64,000 nt of DNA from CBDBKL01 sp965206675 (GTDB lineage Bacteria > Bdellovibrionota > Bdellovibrionia > Bdellovibrionales > JAKFYE01), in the NCBI GenBank assembly GCA_965206675.1, contig CBDBKL010000006.1, forward strand, positions 124,001 through 188,000. The letters are read 5' to 3'. The translations under genes and the position numbers were made by a program. Shown here piece after piece: positions 54,242-61,913 of the stretch (position 1 is its first letter; each line of letters begins with the position of its first letter). The notes below the pieces were generated by a model, which ran no database searches, had not been told where the DNA came from, and saw nothing but the letters and a program-made list of their open reading frames with translations.

Positions 54242-55036
54242 ATGCTTTATCTCTTTCTTGTTTTTTATTCTTTATTTTCTATGGCAGAAGATCTCGACTC
54301 TGCTTTGTATCAGGCTGTATACCGACATAATTTTACAAGGGCAGAGCAACTTCTCAAGCAGGGAGCTGACCCCAATGCTTTCCAAGATAGTACCGGTAGG
54401 AGTGCTCTGCATATAGCTGCCTTTAGCAGAGAGCAACCAGAACTGTTTTTAAAACTACTATTTGATAATGGAGCTGATATTCATGCCCGAGATAGACATA
54501 ACAATACCCCTTTACATCGAGCTATCCATCCTGAGGGTGTAATATTTCTTTTAAAAAAAGGAGCTAAAGTTGACGCTCAAAATGATCGTCAAGAAATTCC
54601 CCTGCATCATTTTGCTCGTTCATTTTGGATCTCTCCTGAGGCCTTACAACTTCTTTTGGAGCATCACTCTGATCCTCATGCTAAAAATGAAGATGGGCTA
54701 ACAGCTTTACACATGACAAAAGATCCTAAAAAAATTCAATTACTGATGGAATACGGAGCTGACCCCAAGGCTCAGGACAATCGAGGAGATACTTCTCTTC
54801 ATAAGATGACCCGCCCTCAACACTTTCACGCAGCAGAAACTCTTCTGAAACATGGTGCAAACCTTGCTACTCCAAATAAAAATGGAGAAACACCTTTGGA
54901 TCTAGCTAAAGAAAACTCTGTCATTAATCGTCATAAACGCTCAATGAGATACGATACACGAACAGTTGACCTATTCCAACAATGGCAAAAAGAATCCCCA
55001 CCTCTTCAGTTAAGCCTCTCCTTCTGCTTTCCCTAA
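54242..55036 (+). CDS. Exported ankyrin-repeat protein
   Basis: 264 residues from ATG 54242 (GTG 54233 is the alternative, AGGTG lies between). Signal peptide at the N-terminus (LYLFLVFYSLFSMA). Six to seven ankyrin repeats, e.g. GRSALHIAAFSREQPELFLK, NTPLHRAIHPEGVIFLLKKG and GDTSLHKMTRPQHFHAAETL. The stop codon sits directly against an inverted-repeat element (55037-55132), so the end may have been cut short by an insertion; a further ankyrin frame follows at 55273. Confidence 0.8.
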   Translation: MLYLFLVFYSLFSMAEDLDSALYQAVYRHNFTRAEQLLKQGADPNAFQDSTGRSALHIAAFSREQPELFLKLLFDNGADIHARDRHNNTPLHRAIHPEGVIFLLKKGAKVDAQNDRQEIPLHHFARSFWISPEALQLLLEHHSDPHAKNEDGLTALHMTKDPKKIQLLMEYGADPKAQDNRGDTSLHKMTRPQHFHAAETLLKHGANLATPNKNGETPLDLAKENSVINRHKRSMRYDTRTVDLFQQWQKESPPLQLSLSFCFP

Positions 55037-55132
55037 GGACTGTCGAAAAGGTATCATCTACTTCGTTGCAACCACCCTCACTCCAAACCGTTCGGTTTGT
55101 ACGCCTCGTATCTGATACCTTTTCAACAGTCC
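55037..55132. repeat. MITE-like 96-bp element with 20-bp terminal inverted repeats
   Basis: Arms 55037-55056 and 55113-55132 pair with one mismatch (GGACTGTCGAAAAGGTATCA against its complement). An inner dyad AAACCGTTCGGTTT lies between. It begins right after the stop of one ankyrin gene and lies before another, which fits a small non-autonomous element. Confidence 0.6.
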
Positions 55133-55272
55133 ACTTGGCTTTTTATACGATTTTCTTTTTTACGTTTGACGGAGAACTTTTCTTAAGGTTCTCAAAACAC
55201 AGGATGTATTATTTAAATTGACATTCAAAAACTCCATGTTAGCTAGCCATAGCGTACAATCGCATAGAATTG

Positions 55273-55914
55273 ATGGAAACTTTGCTTTCTGATTATAAAA
55301 TGGACCCCAATGGAGAAGCTAACACACTCCTCCTTCCCCTGCTCACAAAAGGTATAACCCCAAAGGCTATAGGAGTGCTTGCGCGATTTGGTGCCAATGT
55401 AAATGCTGTAGTAGAAATAACCCCCAGCTATTCACAAATCACTCCCAATGCCGCCAAAAGAGGCATAACTGAAAAACATGATAGAGGGCAGAATTTTGCA
55501 ATAAGGGAAAAAACTATTTTGCAATTTTATGTCTCCTCCGGCTTTTCACTAAAAAGCATAGAAGCACTTATTGATGCTGGTGCCGATATAAATACAGAAG
55601 TCCAACCGGGTATAACAGCCCTACACCTGACTGTAGAAAGAGGAAACCAAGTCACAGTCCCAAGAGGACATGTAGCGAAACTACTTCTTGAGCGTGGTGC
55701 CGACCCGAAAGCAAAAGCTAAAGTTGGAAGATTTCAATGGCATAAACAAGGTCCTCCCTATGGTCGACGACACAACCATCCGAATGGAGGATGGTGGATT
55801 TACAAAAAACACAACGGCGTAGTAGAAGAAACCCCTACAGGGAGAGCTTTACGTCACGGAAAATTTGCACTAGCCACTATTTTAGCAACATACCGCCATC
55901 CTCCTTGCTACTAA
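55273..55914 (+). CDS. Ankyrin-repeat protein without signal peptide, possibly a gene remnant
   Basis: 213 residues from ATG 55273 with no ribosome site and no signal peptide. Two to three ankyrin repeats (IGVLARFGANVNAV, SIEALIDAGADINTEVQPG, VAKLLLERGADPKA) and a Gly/His/Trp-rich stretch (RRHNHPNGGWWIYKKH). Together with the gene before the MITE-like element it may have formed one longer ankyrin gene, or it may be a separate truncated copy. Confidence 0.55.
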   Translation: METLLSDYKMDPNGEANTLLLPLLTKGITPKAIGVLARFGANVNAVVEITPSYSQITPNAAKRGITEKHDRGQNFAIREKTILQFYVSSGFSLKSIEALIDAGADINTEVQPGITALHLTVERGNQVTVPRGHVAKLLLERGADPKAKAKVGRFQWHKQGPPYGRRHNHPNGGWWIYKKHNGVVEETPTGRALRHGKFALATILATYRHPPCY

Positions 55915-56026
55915 AACAATAACCATCTTTTAATTATAGGTTTTTTCTAAGGAAGAAATTTTACACTTTGCAAAACAAAGACTTAAGTTTTTTACTAAGA
56001 TACTTATAGGACTAGAGAGATAGAAA

Positions 56027-56112
56027 TGGTGGAGAGTGAAGGATTTGAACCTTCGTAGGCATAAGCCGGCAGATTTACAGTCTGCTCCCTTTGACCACTC
56101 GGGCAACTCTCC
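56027..56112 (-). tRNA. tRNA-Tyr (GTA), CCA encoded
   Basis: 86-nt class II tRNA read from 56112 to 56027: acceptor GGAGAGT pairs with ACTCTCC, anticodon loop CTGTAAATC with GTA, long variable arm, T loop GGTTCAAATCC, and encoded CCA. The bases past its 5' end begin a repeated segment. Confidence 0.95.
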
Positions 56113-56120
56113 AAAATAAA

Positions 56121-56281
56121 AATTGGAGCAGTAAGTGAGAGCTTAGAAGAATCACTTACTACCACTCGCTATATAATTATTTTTATTATACACCTTCTCA
56201 ATAGGCCAGTGGAAATTTCTGAAATTTTACAGAAACCTTATCTCGATTTAGGATTCTTTATGGGTTTGAAAAATTAGTCTC
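56121..56281 (+). pseudogene. Relic of the recombinase-like gene and its leader
   Basis: Matches 58915-59050 (leader plus first codons of the gene at 59003). The reading from GTG 56211 is VEISEILQKPYLDLGF, like MENCGILRKLYLDFDL there, then a stop at 56278. The leader hairpin arms AGTAAGTGA/TCACTTACT (56130-56160) are kept. Confidence 0.7.
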
Positions 56282-56299
56282 TTAGTATACCGAAGTCGC

Positions 56300-56478
56300 C
56301 CTACTTTTGAAAATTGGTAAAGATAAGCTTATTTAAATTTCGTGGCGTGAATAAGAATACTTTTTATTCGCATTTATATAAAAATGTGAGTTTAGGTCTA
56401 ACTGTAGAAATCATGACCCTATAGATTACTATTTTCTATATCGCGTCAAAAACCCCCTAAGCTACCTTGAACCTAAAT
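56300..56478 (+). mobile_element. Decayed partial copy of the IS1595-type element
   Basis: The reverse complement of this stretch follows bases 12942-13110 of the intact element, including the terminal repeat (56443-56478) and the coding end of the transposase, with many substitutions. Opposite orientation to the intact copy. Confidence 0.7.
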
Positions 56479-56625
56479 ATTTGACAAAGCAAAAAAACCT
56501 CTTTCTAGTTCAAATACATCCTTGAGCGTTTGTTTCGACAGAAATTTGATAATTTTTTGGATTAATTATCAATTTATCGAATTTTTTATTGACTATGCTA
56601 TCAATTTATCGCATCCTGTTTTGGA

Positions 56626-57810
56626 ATGGGAATTATTTCAAGACATCAGAAGTTGAGTAACAAACATAGCTTTTTTCTTTTTGGAGCAAGAGGCACAGGT
56701 AAAACAACTCTTTTGAAGCAATTGTTCTCACAGAACCATTCTCGCAAAACTAGTACACTTTGGATTAATCTCCTCTCCTTTACTGAGGAAAGAAGGTTTT
56801 CCCAAAACCCTGACTTACTCTCTGAAATTTTAGACTCTGAAAACTATCAGAGGATTATTATTGATGAAATTCAAAAAATTCCCAAACTCTTGGACATTGT
56901 CCATTTAGAAATAGAAAAAAATAAAAAACGGCAGTTTATTCTCACTGGATCAAGTGCTCGTAAATTAAAACGAGGAGCTGCCAATCTGCTAGCTGGTCGT
57001 CTGTTTACATTTTCTCTTTACCCCTTAACTCACATAGAACTCAAATCTTCGTTCAATTTAAACCATGCCCTCCAAATGGGAACACTGCCGGGACTACTCA
57101 ATTTTTCCCAGAAGAAAAATCAAATTCGATATTTAAATTCTTATGTTGAAACTTATTTAAAAGAAGAGGTTTTCATCGAGCAACTCGTGAGGAAAATAAA
57201 CCCATTCAGAAACTTTCTGGAAATTGCATCACAGACCAACGGAGAGATTGTCAATTTCTCTAAAATAGCTAGAGATGTTGGTGTTGAGCACACTACAGTC
57301 AAAACGTATTTTGATATTATAGTAGACACTCACTTGGGTTTTTATTTAAACAGCTTTGATCGTTCTATCAGAAAACAACAAAATCAAGCCCCCAAGTTTT
57401 TTCTTTTTGACCATGGAGTTAAGCGAGTTTTGTCAGGAGAAAGTGAAACGCCTCTGAGAAAGGGTAGTTATAGTTACGGAAAGGCCTTTGAGCATTTTGT
57501 TATTTTGGAGCTTTTACGATTAAATAGTTATTATGAAAAGAATCTCAAGGTGTCTTACCTTAGGGACAAGGACAACAATGAGATTGATCTCGTTATTCAA
57601 TTTCCGAATAAGAAAGAACTTATTATTGAGATTAAATCTACCGAAGAAAGCAACCGGGAACATGAAAAAAATCTTGTCAAGTTTACAAAAATTTGGGATC
57701 GACCTTGTATGGCACAAGTCTGGTCCAATGATTCTAAAAATCGCAAGATTGGATCAATTCAGCACTACCATTGGCAAACGGGGATCAAAAAAGTTTTTGA
57801 AACTAAATAA
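56626..57810 (+). CDS. AAA-type ATPase with DUF4143 domain, second copy
   Basis: 394 residues. Walker A GARGTGKTT, Walker B RIIIDEIQKIP, then LTGSSARKLKRG, and the C-terminal DUF4143 part with YLRDKDNNEIDLVIQF...IIEIKSTEE, a PD-(D/E)XK-like nuclease core. Same family as 13998-15122 but clearly diverged. Upstream are two copies of ATCAATTTATCG (56569 and 56600) and a TTGATAAT/ATTATCAA dyad, likely operators. It lies between two IS relics. Confidence 0.87.
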   Translation: MGIISRHQKLSNKHSFFLFGARGTGKTTLLKQLFSQNHSRKTSTLWINLLSFTEERRFSQNPDLLSEILDSENYQRIIIDEIQKIPKLLDIVHLEIEKNKKRQFILTGSSARKLKRGAANLLAGRLFTFSLYPLTHIELKSSFNLNHALQMGTLPGLLNFSQKKNQIRYLNSYVETYLKEEVFIEQLVRKINPFRNFLEIASQTNGEIVNFSKIARDVGVEHTTVKTYFDIIVDTHLGFYLNSFDRSIRKQQNQAPKFFLFDHGVKRVLSGESETPLRKGSYSYGKAFEHFVILELLRLNSYYEKNLKVSYLRDKDNNEIDLVIQFPNKKELIIEIKSTEESNREHEKNLVKFTKIWDRPCMAQVWSNDSKNRKIGSIQHYHWQTGIKKVFETK

Positions 57811-57814
57811 CGTA

Positions 57815-57866
57815 CCTACTGCCAACGGCATATGCGTGGCCAATGGAAATTTACGAAATTTTGCTC
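57815..57866 (+). pseudogene. Second fragment of the recombinase-like gene
   Basis: About 50 bp read NGICVANGNL, matching YGMCITNGRL of the gene at 59003. It lies between the ATPase gene and the end of kdsA. Confidence 0.5.
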
Positions 57867-58693
57867 TACCTCAAATCAAACCTGCCATTCCCCGCAGCAT
57901 CTTTAATAGTAAGTAAGGCATCTACTACGCCGACAACCTGATCTAAGGGAAGAGAAGTGGCCGCATCGCTTTTGGCAGCAGGGGGATCAGGATGACATTC
58001 CATAAAAAAACCGTCCGCTCCAGCAGCAGCGGCGGCCTCAGCCAGAACCAGGATATGCTCCCTATTTCCCCCACTGCTCTTGCCTAATCCTCCCGGTCTC
58101 TGCACGCAATGGGTACAGTCGTGAATTGTCTTAACTCCAAAACCCTGCATGATTTGAAAGCTAGTCATGTCCACTACCAAGTTATTGTAACCAAAAAAAG
58201 TCCCTCGCTCCGTAAACAAGAGATGCTCTTTAGAGAGAAGAGGTTCCACCTTACCAATGATATTTTCCACGTCCCAAGGGGCCAAAAATTGCCCTTTCTT
58301 AATATTCATTCTCCTGCCGTATCGAGCGCAGGCCTTGGCTCCGGCTACGACGAGATCGGTTTGTCGACAGAGAAAGGCTGGTACCTGGAGAATATCCACG
58401 ACGCTCGCCACATCCTCTGCCTGATCTGGCAAGTGATAATCCGTCACGACGGGAAGTCCAGTTGTCTCCTTAACTTTTTCTAAAATGCGCAGCCCCTCTT
58501 CTAATCCCAATCCCCGAAAAGAGTCCACGGAGGTACGATTGGCCTTATCGAAACTCCCCTTATAAGTGAGTTGGATGCGATCTTCCCAGGGATGCAAGGC
58601 TTTCTGGAGAGTTTCTGCCGTTCGCAAAGTGATGTCTATCCCTTCAATCACGCACGTTCCAATGAGAAAATCAACTTGATCATTTTTTGACAT
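57866..58693 (-). CDS. kdsA: 3-deoxy-D-manno-octulosonate 8-phosphate synthase
   Basis: 275 residues from ATG 58693 (GGGAGGG before it). KdsA condenses arabinose-5-phosphate and phosphoenolpyruvate to Kdo-8-phosphate for LPS inner core. Motifs: FLIGTCVIEG (Cys in the metal-dependent class, where E. coli has Asn), YKGSFDKANRTS, FTERGTFFGYNNLVVDM, HDCTHCVQRPGG and FMECHPDPPAAKSDA. Noticeably higher GC than its neighbours (e.g. GCAGCAGCAGCGGCGGCC), so it may be a recent acquisition or a gene kept under different selection. No other Kdo gene in the window. Confidence 0.92.
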   Translation of the reverse strand: MSKNDQVDFLIGTCVIEGIDITLRTAETLQKALHPWEDRIQLTYKGSFDKANRTSVDSFRGLGLEEGLRILEKVKETTGLPVVTDYHLPDQAEDVASVVDILQVPAFLCRQTDLVVAGAKACARYGRRMNIKKGQFLAPWDVENIIGKVEPLLSKEHLLFTERGTFFGYNNLVVDMTSFQIMQGFGVKTIHDCTHCVQRPGGLGKSSGGNREHILVLAEAAAAAGADGFFMECHPDPPAAKSDAATSLPLDQVVGVVDALLTIKDAAGNGRFDLR

Positions 58694-58735
58694 CATGCCC
58701 TCCCTCATTTTAGTACTTCACCGATAAAGATTTAA

Positions 58736-58838
58736 GTTCATAACTAGTTAAGGTTTTTTACGGACCATAGAAAGTAGTAATCCAATAGAGTCTTTATTTT
58801 TGTGGTTAAACCTAAACTCTTTTAAATGCAAATAAAAT
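58736..58838 (-). mobile_element. Decayed partial copy of the IS1595-type element
   Basis: Matches bases about 12938-13040 of the intact element in the same orientation (e.g. GTGGTTAAACCTAAACTC, then TTTTAAATGCAAATAAAA). Only the left end and the last transposase codons remain. Confidence 0.7.
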
Positions 58839-59002
58839 AGATAAAATTAACACTCTCCCCGTCCTGCGCTTCGGAATAATCTGTAACCTATGTATCCGGA
58901 AAGAATCCAAGGAAAAATGGAGCAGTAAGCGAGAACCCAGACGAACCACTCGCTGCTACACACCAACTATCCGTTTTTATTACACACTTCCTCAATAGGC
59001 CA

Positions 59003-59386
59003 GTGGAAAATTGCGGAATATTACGGAAACTCTACCTCGATTTTGACCTTTCCGTGAGCGATATTGTCGAATTGACCGGCTCTGCGTGGTCAAAGGCCTC
59101 CATCCTCCAGGCAATGAGAGCATACGGCATAACCAAGGAAAAATCCCTTACCCTACGTCCCCCATACGGCATGTGCATAACCAATGGACGACTTGCTCCC
59201 TGCGAAAAAGAGCAGGCGGCCATCAAGCTCATGCTCAAATTGAGGAGTGAGAGAAAGTCTCTGCGAGAAATTGCGAGACATCTCGACAAGAGAAAAATCA
59301 AAAGCAAAATGGGTCGCCAGTGGAGTGCAACAGCCGTTGGCATTATTATAAAACGAGAATCAAGAATAGATAACCATGAGCAATAA
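59003..59386 (+). CDS. HTH plus recombinase-like domain protein, no catalytic domain
   Basis: 127 residues from GTG 59003. Residues 10-45 form a helix-turn-helix (LSVSDIVELTGSAWSKASIL) and residues 70-120 match the Recombinase domain of large serine recombinases (EKEQAAIKLMLKLRSERKSLREIARHLDKRKIKSKMGRQWSATAVG, given in part). The resolvase-type catalytic domain with the active serine is absent. Could be a DNA-binding cofactor or a domesticated piece. Two broken copies lie at 56121 and 57815. A hairpin precedes the gene at 58924-58957. Downstream, a small membrane protein gene follows at 24 bp. Confidence 0.6.
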   Translation: MENCGILRKLYLDFDLSVSDIVELTGSAWSKASILQAMRAYGITKEKSLTLRPPYGMCITNGRLAPCEKEQAAIKLMLKLRSERKSLREIARHLDKRKIKSKMGRQWSATAVGIIIKRESRIDNHEQ

Positions 59387-59410
59387 AATACAAAAACCGA
59401 GGAGGAAACG

Positions 59411-59560
59411 ATGACCATTTTTCGATTTTTAACCGATCTTGCATTTTTTATTTTTACTACTGGAGGCATTATTTTTGGCAGTTATCACGGCCTTGAGAAA
59501 ATCTACGAAGCCGTAAAAAAAAATCTCTTATTCAGATTCAAAAGGGACTGCCCAAGATAG
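59411..59560 (+). CDS. Small membrane protein
   Basis: 49 residues with a very strong site GAGGAGGAAACG before ATG. One hydrophobic segment (FLTDLAFFIFTTGGIIFG) and a basic tail (KNLLFRFKRDC). It follows the recombinase-like gene closely, so probably co-transcribed. Too small for a family call; the ribosome site makes it likely real. Confidence 0.55.
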   Translation: MTIFRFLTDLAFFIFTTGGIIFGSYHGLEKIYEAVKKNLLFRFKRDCPR

Positions 59561-59657
59561 AGCCTTTTGTGCAAAAGATGACAGGGCAAAAATTGGGTCT
59601 ATAACTTACTCTTACACTGCACAGACAAAGAAGCCATTGATTCGCACAGATAAAATA

Positions 59658-61007
59658 TTAATTGTTGGATGTAGTATTAGGGGAAAGCTCCAAACTTAGA
59701 CCAAAAAATGAACCTATGATGTCTGCAAACATAGGATCTAGCAAGGCACCGATATGGGCCCCATACCTTGGATTAAAAACTGTAATGTGAGGATTTCTTC
59801 TTGCAGAGTTCAATATCTCCGTAATGTCCTCGGGCTGGGAAGAGTTGTCAAAAGTAGAGAGGACAGGGTCGTCTTGTGAGAAATAAATCAAGAGCTTTTT
59901 TTCAAGCTGTTCAAAAACCGGCAGCAGGGATGTTGCCTTATCATACTCTGAGTTAATATCTTGATAATCACCCACTATACCATTTCGAAAGCCTGTATTG
60001 ATATAAACATTATAATAACTGAGTTCACCCTGGATGCTTTTAAACGAGATGTCAAGTGCCTTTAAAGTCCTCCTTAAGTCCGACACTGTAAACTCATTAT
60101 CAAACCTGCTTCTAAAATCGCTGGGATCCTTCCTGTATTTCTCAATAATATCAATCCAATCTATTCCCGTCTGATCCCTAAAGAAGTCTCCAATAACCCA
60201 CAAAATATTTGAAAAATCACTCGAAGTTAAACTATGCTTGTATCCCATTGCCTTTTGCTGTTGATAGAGATTGTCTAAATTCCCAAACGATATCCTCCCG
60301 TGCAATGTCGGGCTAAAAGCTATCCCCCCTAAGTTAAAAGCCAGTCTATCATCATGGGACAAGATCATAGGAACTAGTCCACCTCCTCCAGAAAACCCCA
60401 CTATGCCAGCTAAGGCTGCCCCATCCTTTTCCAATATATAATTGCTTAGTCTTAAATAAATATCTCTGGATAGAGAGACAACATCATAGGGGATTTGAGT
60501 GCAGCGATCTTTCAGAAAGTGCGGCGAGAGATAGCCATCCATAGATATGATATTGATATCACCAAAATGCTTTTCAAGGACTTTAGCCGTCGGGTAGGTA
60601 TGACCCCCTAGGCCCCGAGAATACGCACCAGGAAGGATGATAAAAAATAATCCGCGTTCATTCTTTGAATCCTTCACATAAGCCCTTAGGTCATAGGGGC
60701 ATGCCTTCGACTCTGAAGAAGGGGGGAGGCTAACTTTCCGGTAGGCGGCTTTTTCCTCCCTGGGAAAAGGATCTTTTCTAGCTGCCACAACAGAAACAAG
60801 CTTGGGGTCGTAGGGAACCACAGTACCACCAACATTCAACTCACCTAGGATACCTTCAGTAGCAAAGGGGCTTTTGTTCAAAGCTCTCCAGAGTTGTCCT
60901 GCTGCAGACGAAGGACTCCTCTCTCCTCCCTTCATTATTAACTTGCTTCTTATTGAAGAACAGGCCTCAAGGTTGAATAGGAGGACGAAGATAAACAGTT
61001 TTTGCAT
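59658..61007 (-). CDS. Lipoprotein with an alpha/beta-hydrolase fold
   Basis: 449 residues from ATG 61007 (AAGGGC before it); the longer frame back to 61106 is read through the tRNA-Thr gene and is not real. Lipobox LFNLEAC. FIILPGAYSRGLGGHTY forms the oxyanion region and GIVGFSGGGGLVPMIL the nucleophile elbow with Ser, followed by an Asp (YFSQDDPVLS) and a His (GAHIGALLD), a complete catalytic triad. Probable envelope esterase or lipase; the natural substrate is unknown. Confidence 0.75.
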   Translation of the reverse strand: MQKLFIFVLLFNLEACSSIRSKLIMKGGERSPSSAAGQLWRALNKSPFATEGILGELNVGGTVVPYDPKLVSVVAARKDPFPREEKAAYRKVSLPPSSESKACPYDLRAYVKDSKNERGLFFIILPGAYSRGLGGHTYPTAKVLEKHFGDINIISMDGYLSPHFLKDRCTQIPYDVVSLSRDIYLRLSNYILEKDGAALAGIVGFSGGGGLVPMILSHDDRLAFNLGGIAFSPTLHGRISFGNLDNLYQQQKAMGYKHSLTSSDFSNILWVIGDFFRDQTGIDWIDIIEKYRKDPSDFRSRFDNEFTVSDLRRTLKALDISFKSIQGELSYYNVYINTGFRNGIVGDYQDINSEYDKATSLLPVFEQLEKKLLIYFSQDDPVLSTFDNSSQPEDITEILNSARRNPHITVFNPRYGAHIGALLDPMFADIIGSFFGLSLELSPNTTSNN

Positions 61008-61076
61008 AAAGCCCTTCAAAATTTGTTTCAGTTCAAGACTCCCTTTAAGAGGGAATATCCTGAAACTTTTATAGAA

Positions 61077-61152
61077 TGGAGCTGGATATGGGACTCGAAC
61101 CCGCAACCTGCTGATTACAAATCAGCTGCTCTACCAATTGAGCTAATCCAGC
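61077..61152 (-). tRNA. tRNA-Thr (TGT), CCA encoded
   Basis: 76-nt tRNA read from 61152 to 61077: acceptor GCTGGAT pairs with ATCCAGC, D arm GCTCAATTGGTAGAGC, anticodon TGT in TTTGTAA, T loop GGTTCGAGTCC, CCA encoded. Lies between rlmB and the lipoprotein gene. Confidence 0.95.
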
Positions 61153-61205
61153 ACATGACTTAGATATACTTAATTTTTTAAAAAAATCCATAAAGAGTGT
61201 CAAAC

Positions 61206-61910
61206 CTATATTCCACTCTGACGACAGACTTCTGCCATAGCAATAGCCAAACTCGTCGACACATTTAAACTCGCCGACCCCTCTGTCTGAGGAATACTAC
61301 GCAACTCGTCGCAAACATTTAATGTTGATTTTTTAAGACCATGTGTTTCAGATCCCGCAACCCATATGATTTTTTCAGGCAATGTACCTTCCCAAAGAGA
61401 ATGATCAGCTCCCTGATCCAGTCCTAAAATCCAAAACCCCGAATCCTTCCACGATTTTAATTCTGTAGCAACATTGGAAACATAACTTATCGGTACATGC
61501 TCTGCCCCTCCACTGGCCACTTTGGCAACTGAGGCTGTCAATCCCACACCTTTAGAATTCGGCAGTATTAAACCCTTTACCCCCAATAACCAAGCTGTTC
61601 GCAATACACTTCCTAAGTTCTGCGGATCTTCAACACCATCTAAAGCCACTAAACACAACCTTCTCTTTGCCTCTCTATATACACTCTCTTGAAACTCAGG
61701 ATCTTCACTTAATTCCATACCAATTCCCTGGTGCCCCAAACTCCATTCATTGAGCTTATGACCAATAATTTTTACTTTTGCACCAGCAGCTTTGGCAGCT
61801 CGTATGAATTCTCGATTATCGTTTTCTGATTTCAGATAAACACACTTAACCGCATGAGGTCTGACTTTTAAAGCCTCTTTACAAGAATGAATTCCACAAA
61901 TACGTCTCAT
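61206..61910 (-). CDS. rlmB: 23S rRNA (guanosine-2'-O-)-methyltransferase RlmB-like (SpoU family)
   Basis: 234 residues. SpoU/TrmH knot motifs: LDGVEDPQNLGSVLRTA (motif 1), IIWVAGSETHGL (motif 2) and SASLNVSTSLAIAMAE (motif 3), with an N-terminal substrate-binding part (CGIHSCKEALKVRP). RlmB methylates the P-loop G2251 of 23S rRNA. It starts 3 bp after proS stops, on the same strand. Closest known relatives by length are RlmB; a different tRNA/rRNA target cannot be excluded. Confidence 0.87.
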   Translation of the reverse strand: MRRICGIHSCKEALKVRPHAVKCVYLKSENDNREFIRAAKAAGAKVKIIGHKLNEWSLGHQGIGMELSEDPEFQESVYREAKRRLCLVALDGVEDPQNLGSVLRTAWLLGVKGLILPNSKGVGLTASVAKVASGGAEHVPISYVSNVATELKSWKDSGFWILGLDQGADHSLWEGTLPEKIIWVAGSETHGLKKSTLNVCDELRSIPQTEGSASLNVSTSLAIAMAEVCRQSGI

Positions 61911-61913
61911 ATA

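Noticed and set aside
56027..56160. Attachment site of an integrated element at tRNA-Tyr
   Set aside because: Only a few bases (GGAGCAG) are shared with the tRNA and no integrase gene is present.
61008..61106. N-terminal extension of the lipoprotein hydrolase reading RVRVPYPAPF
   Set aside because: It is the tRNA-Thr sequence read through; the lipobox start at 61007 is the real one.
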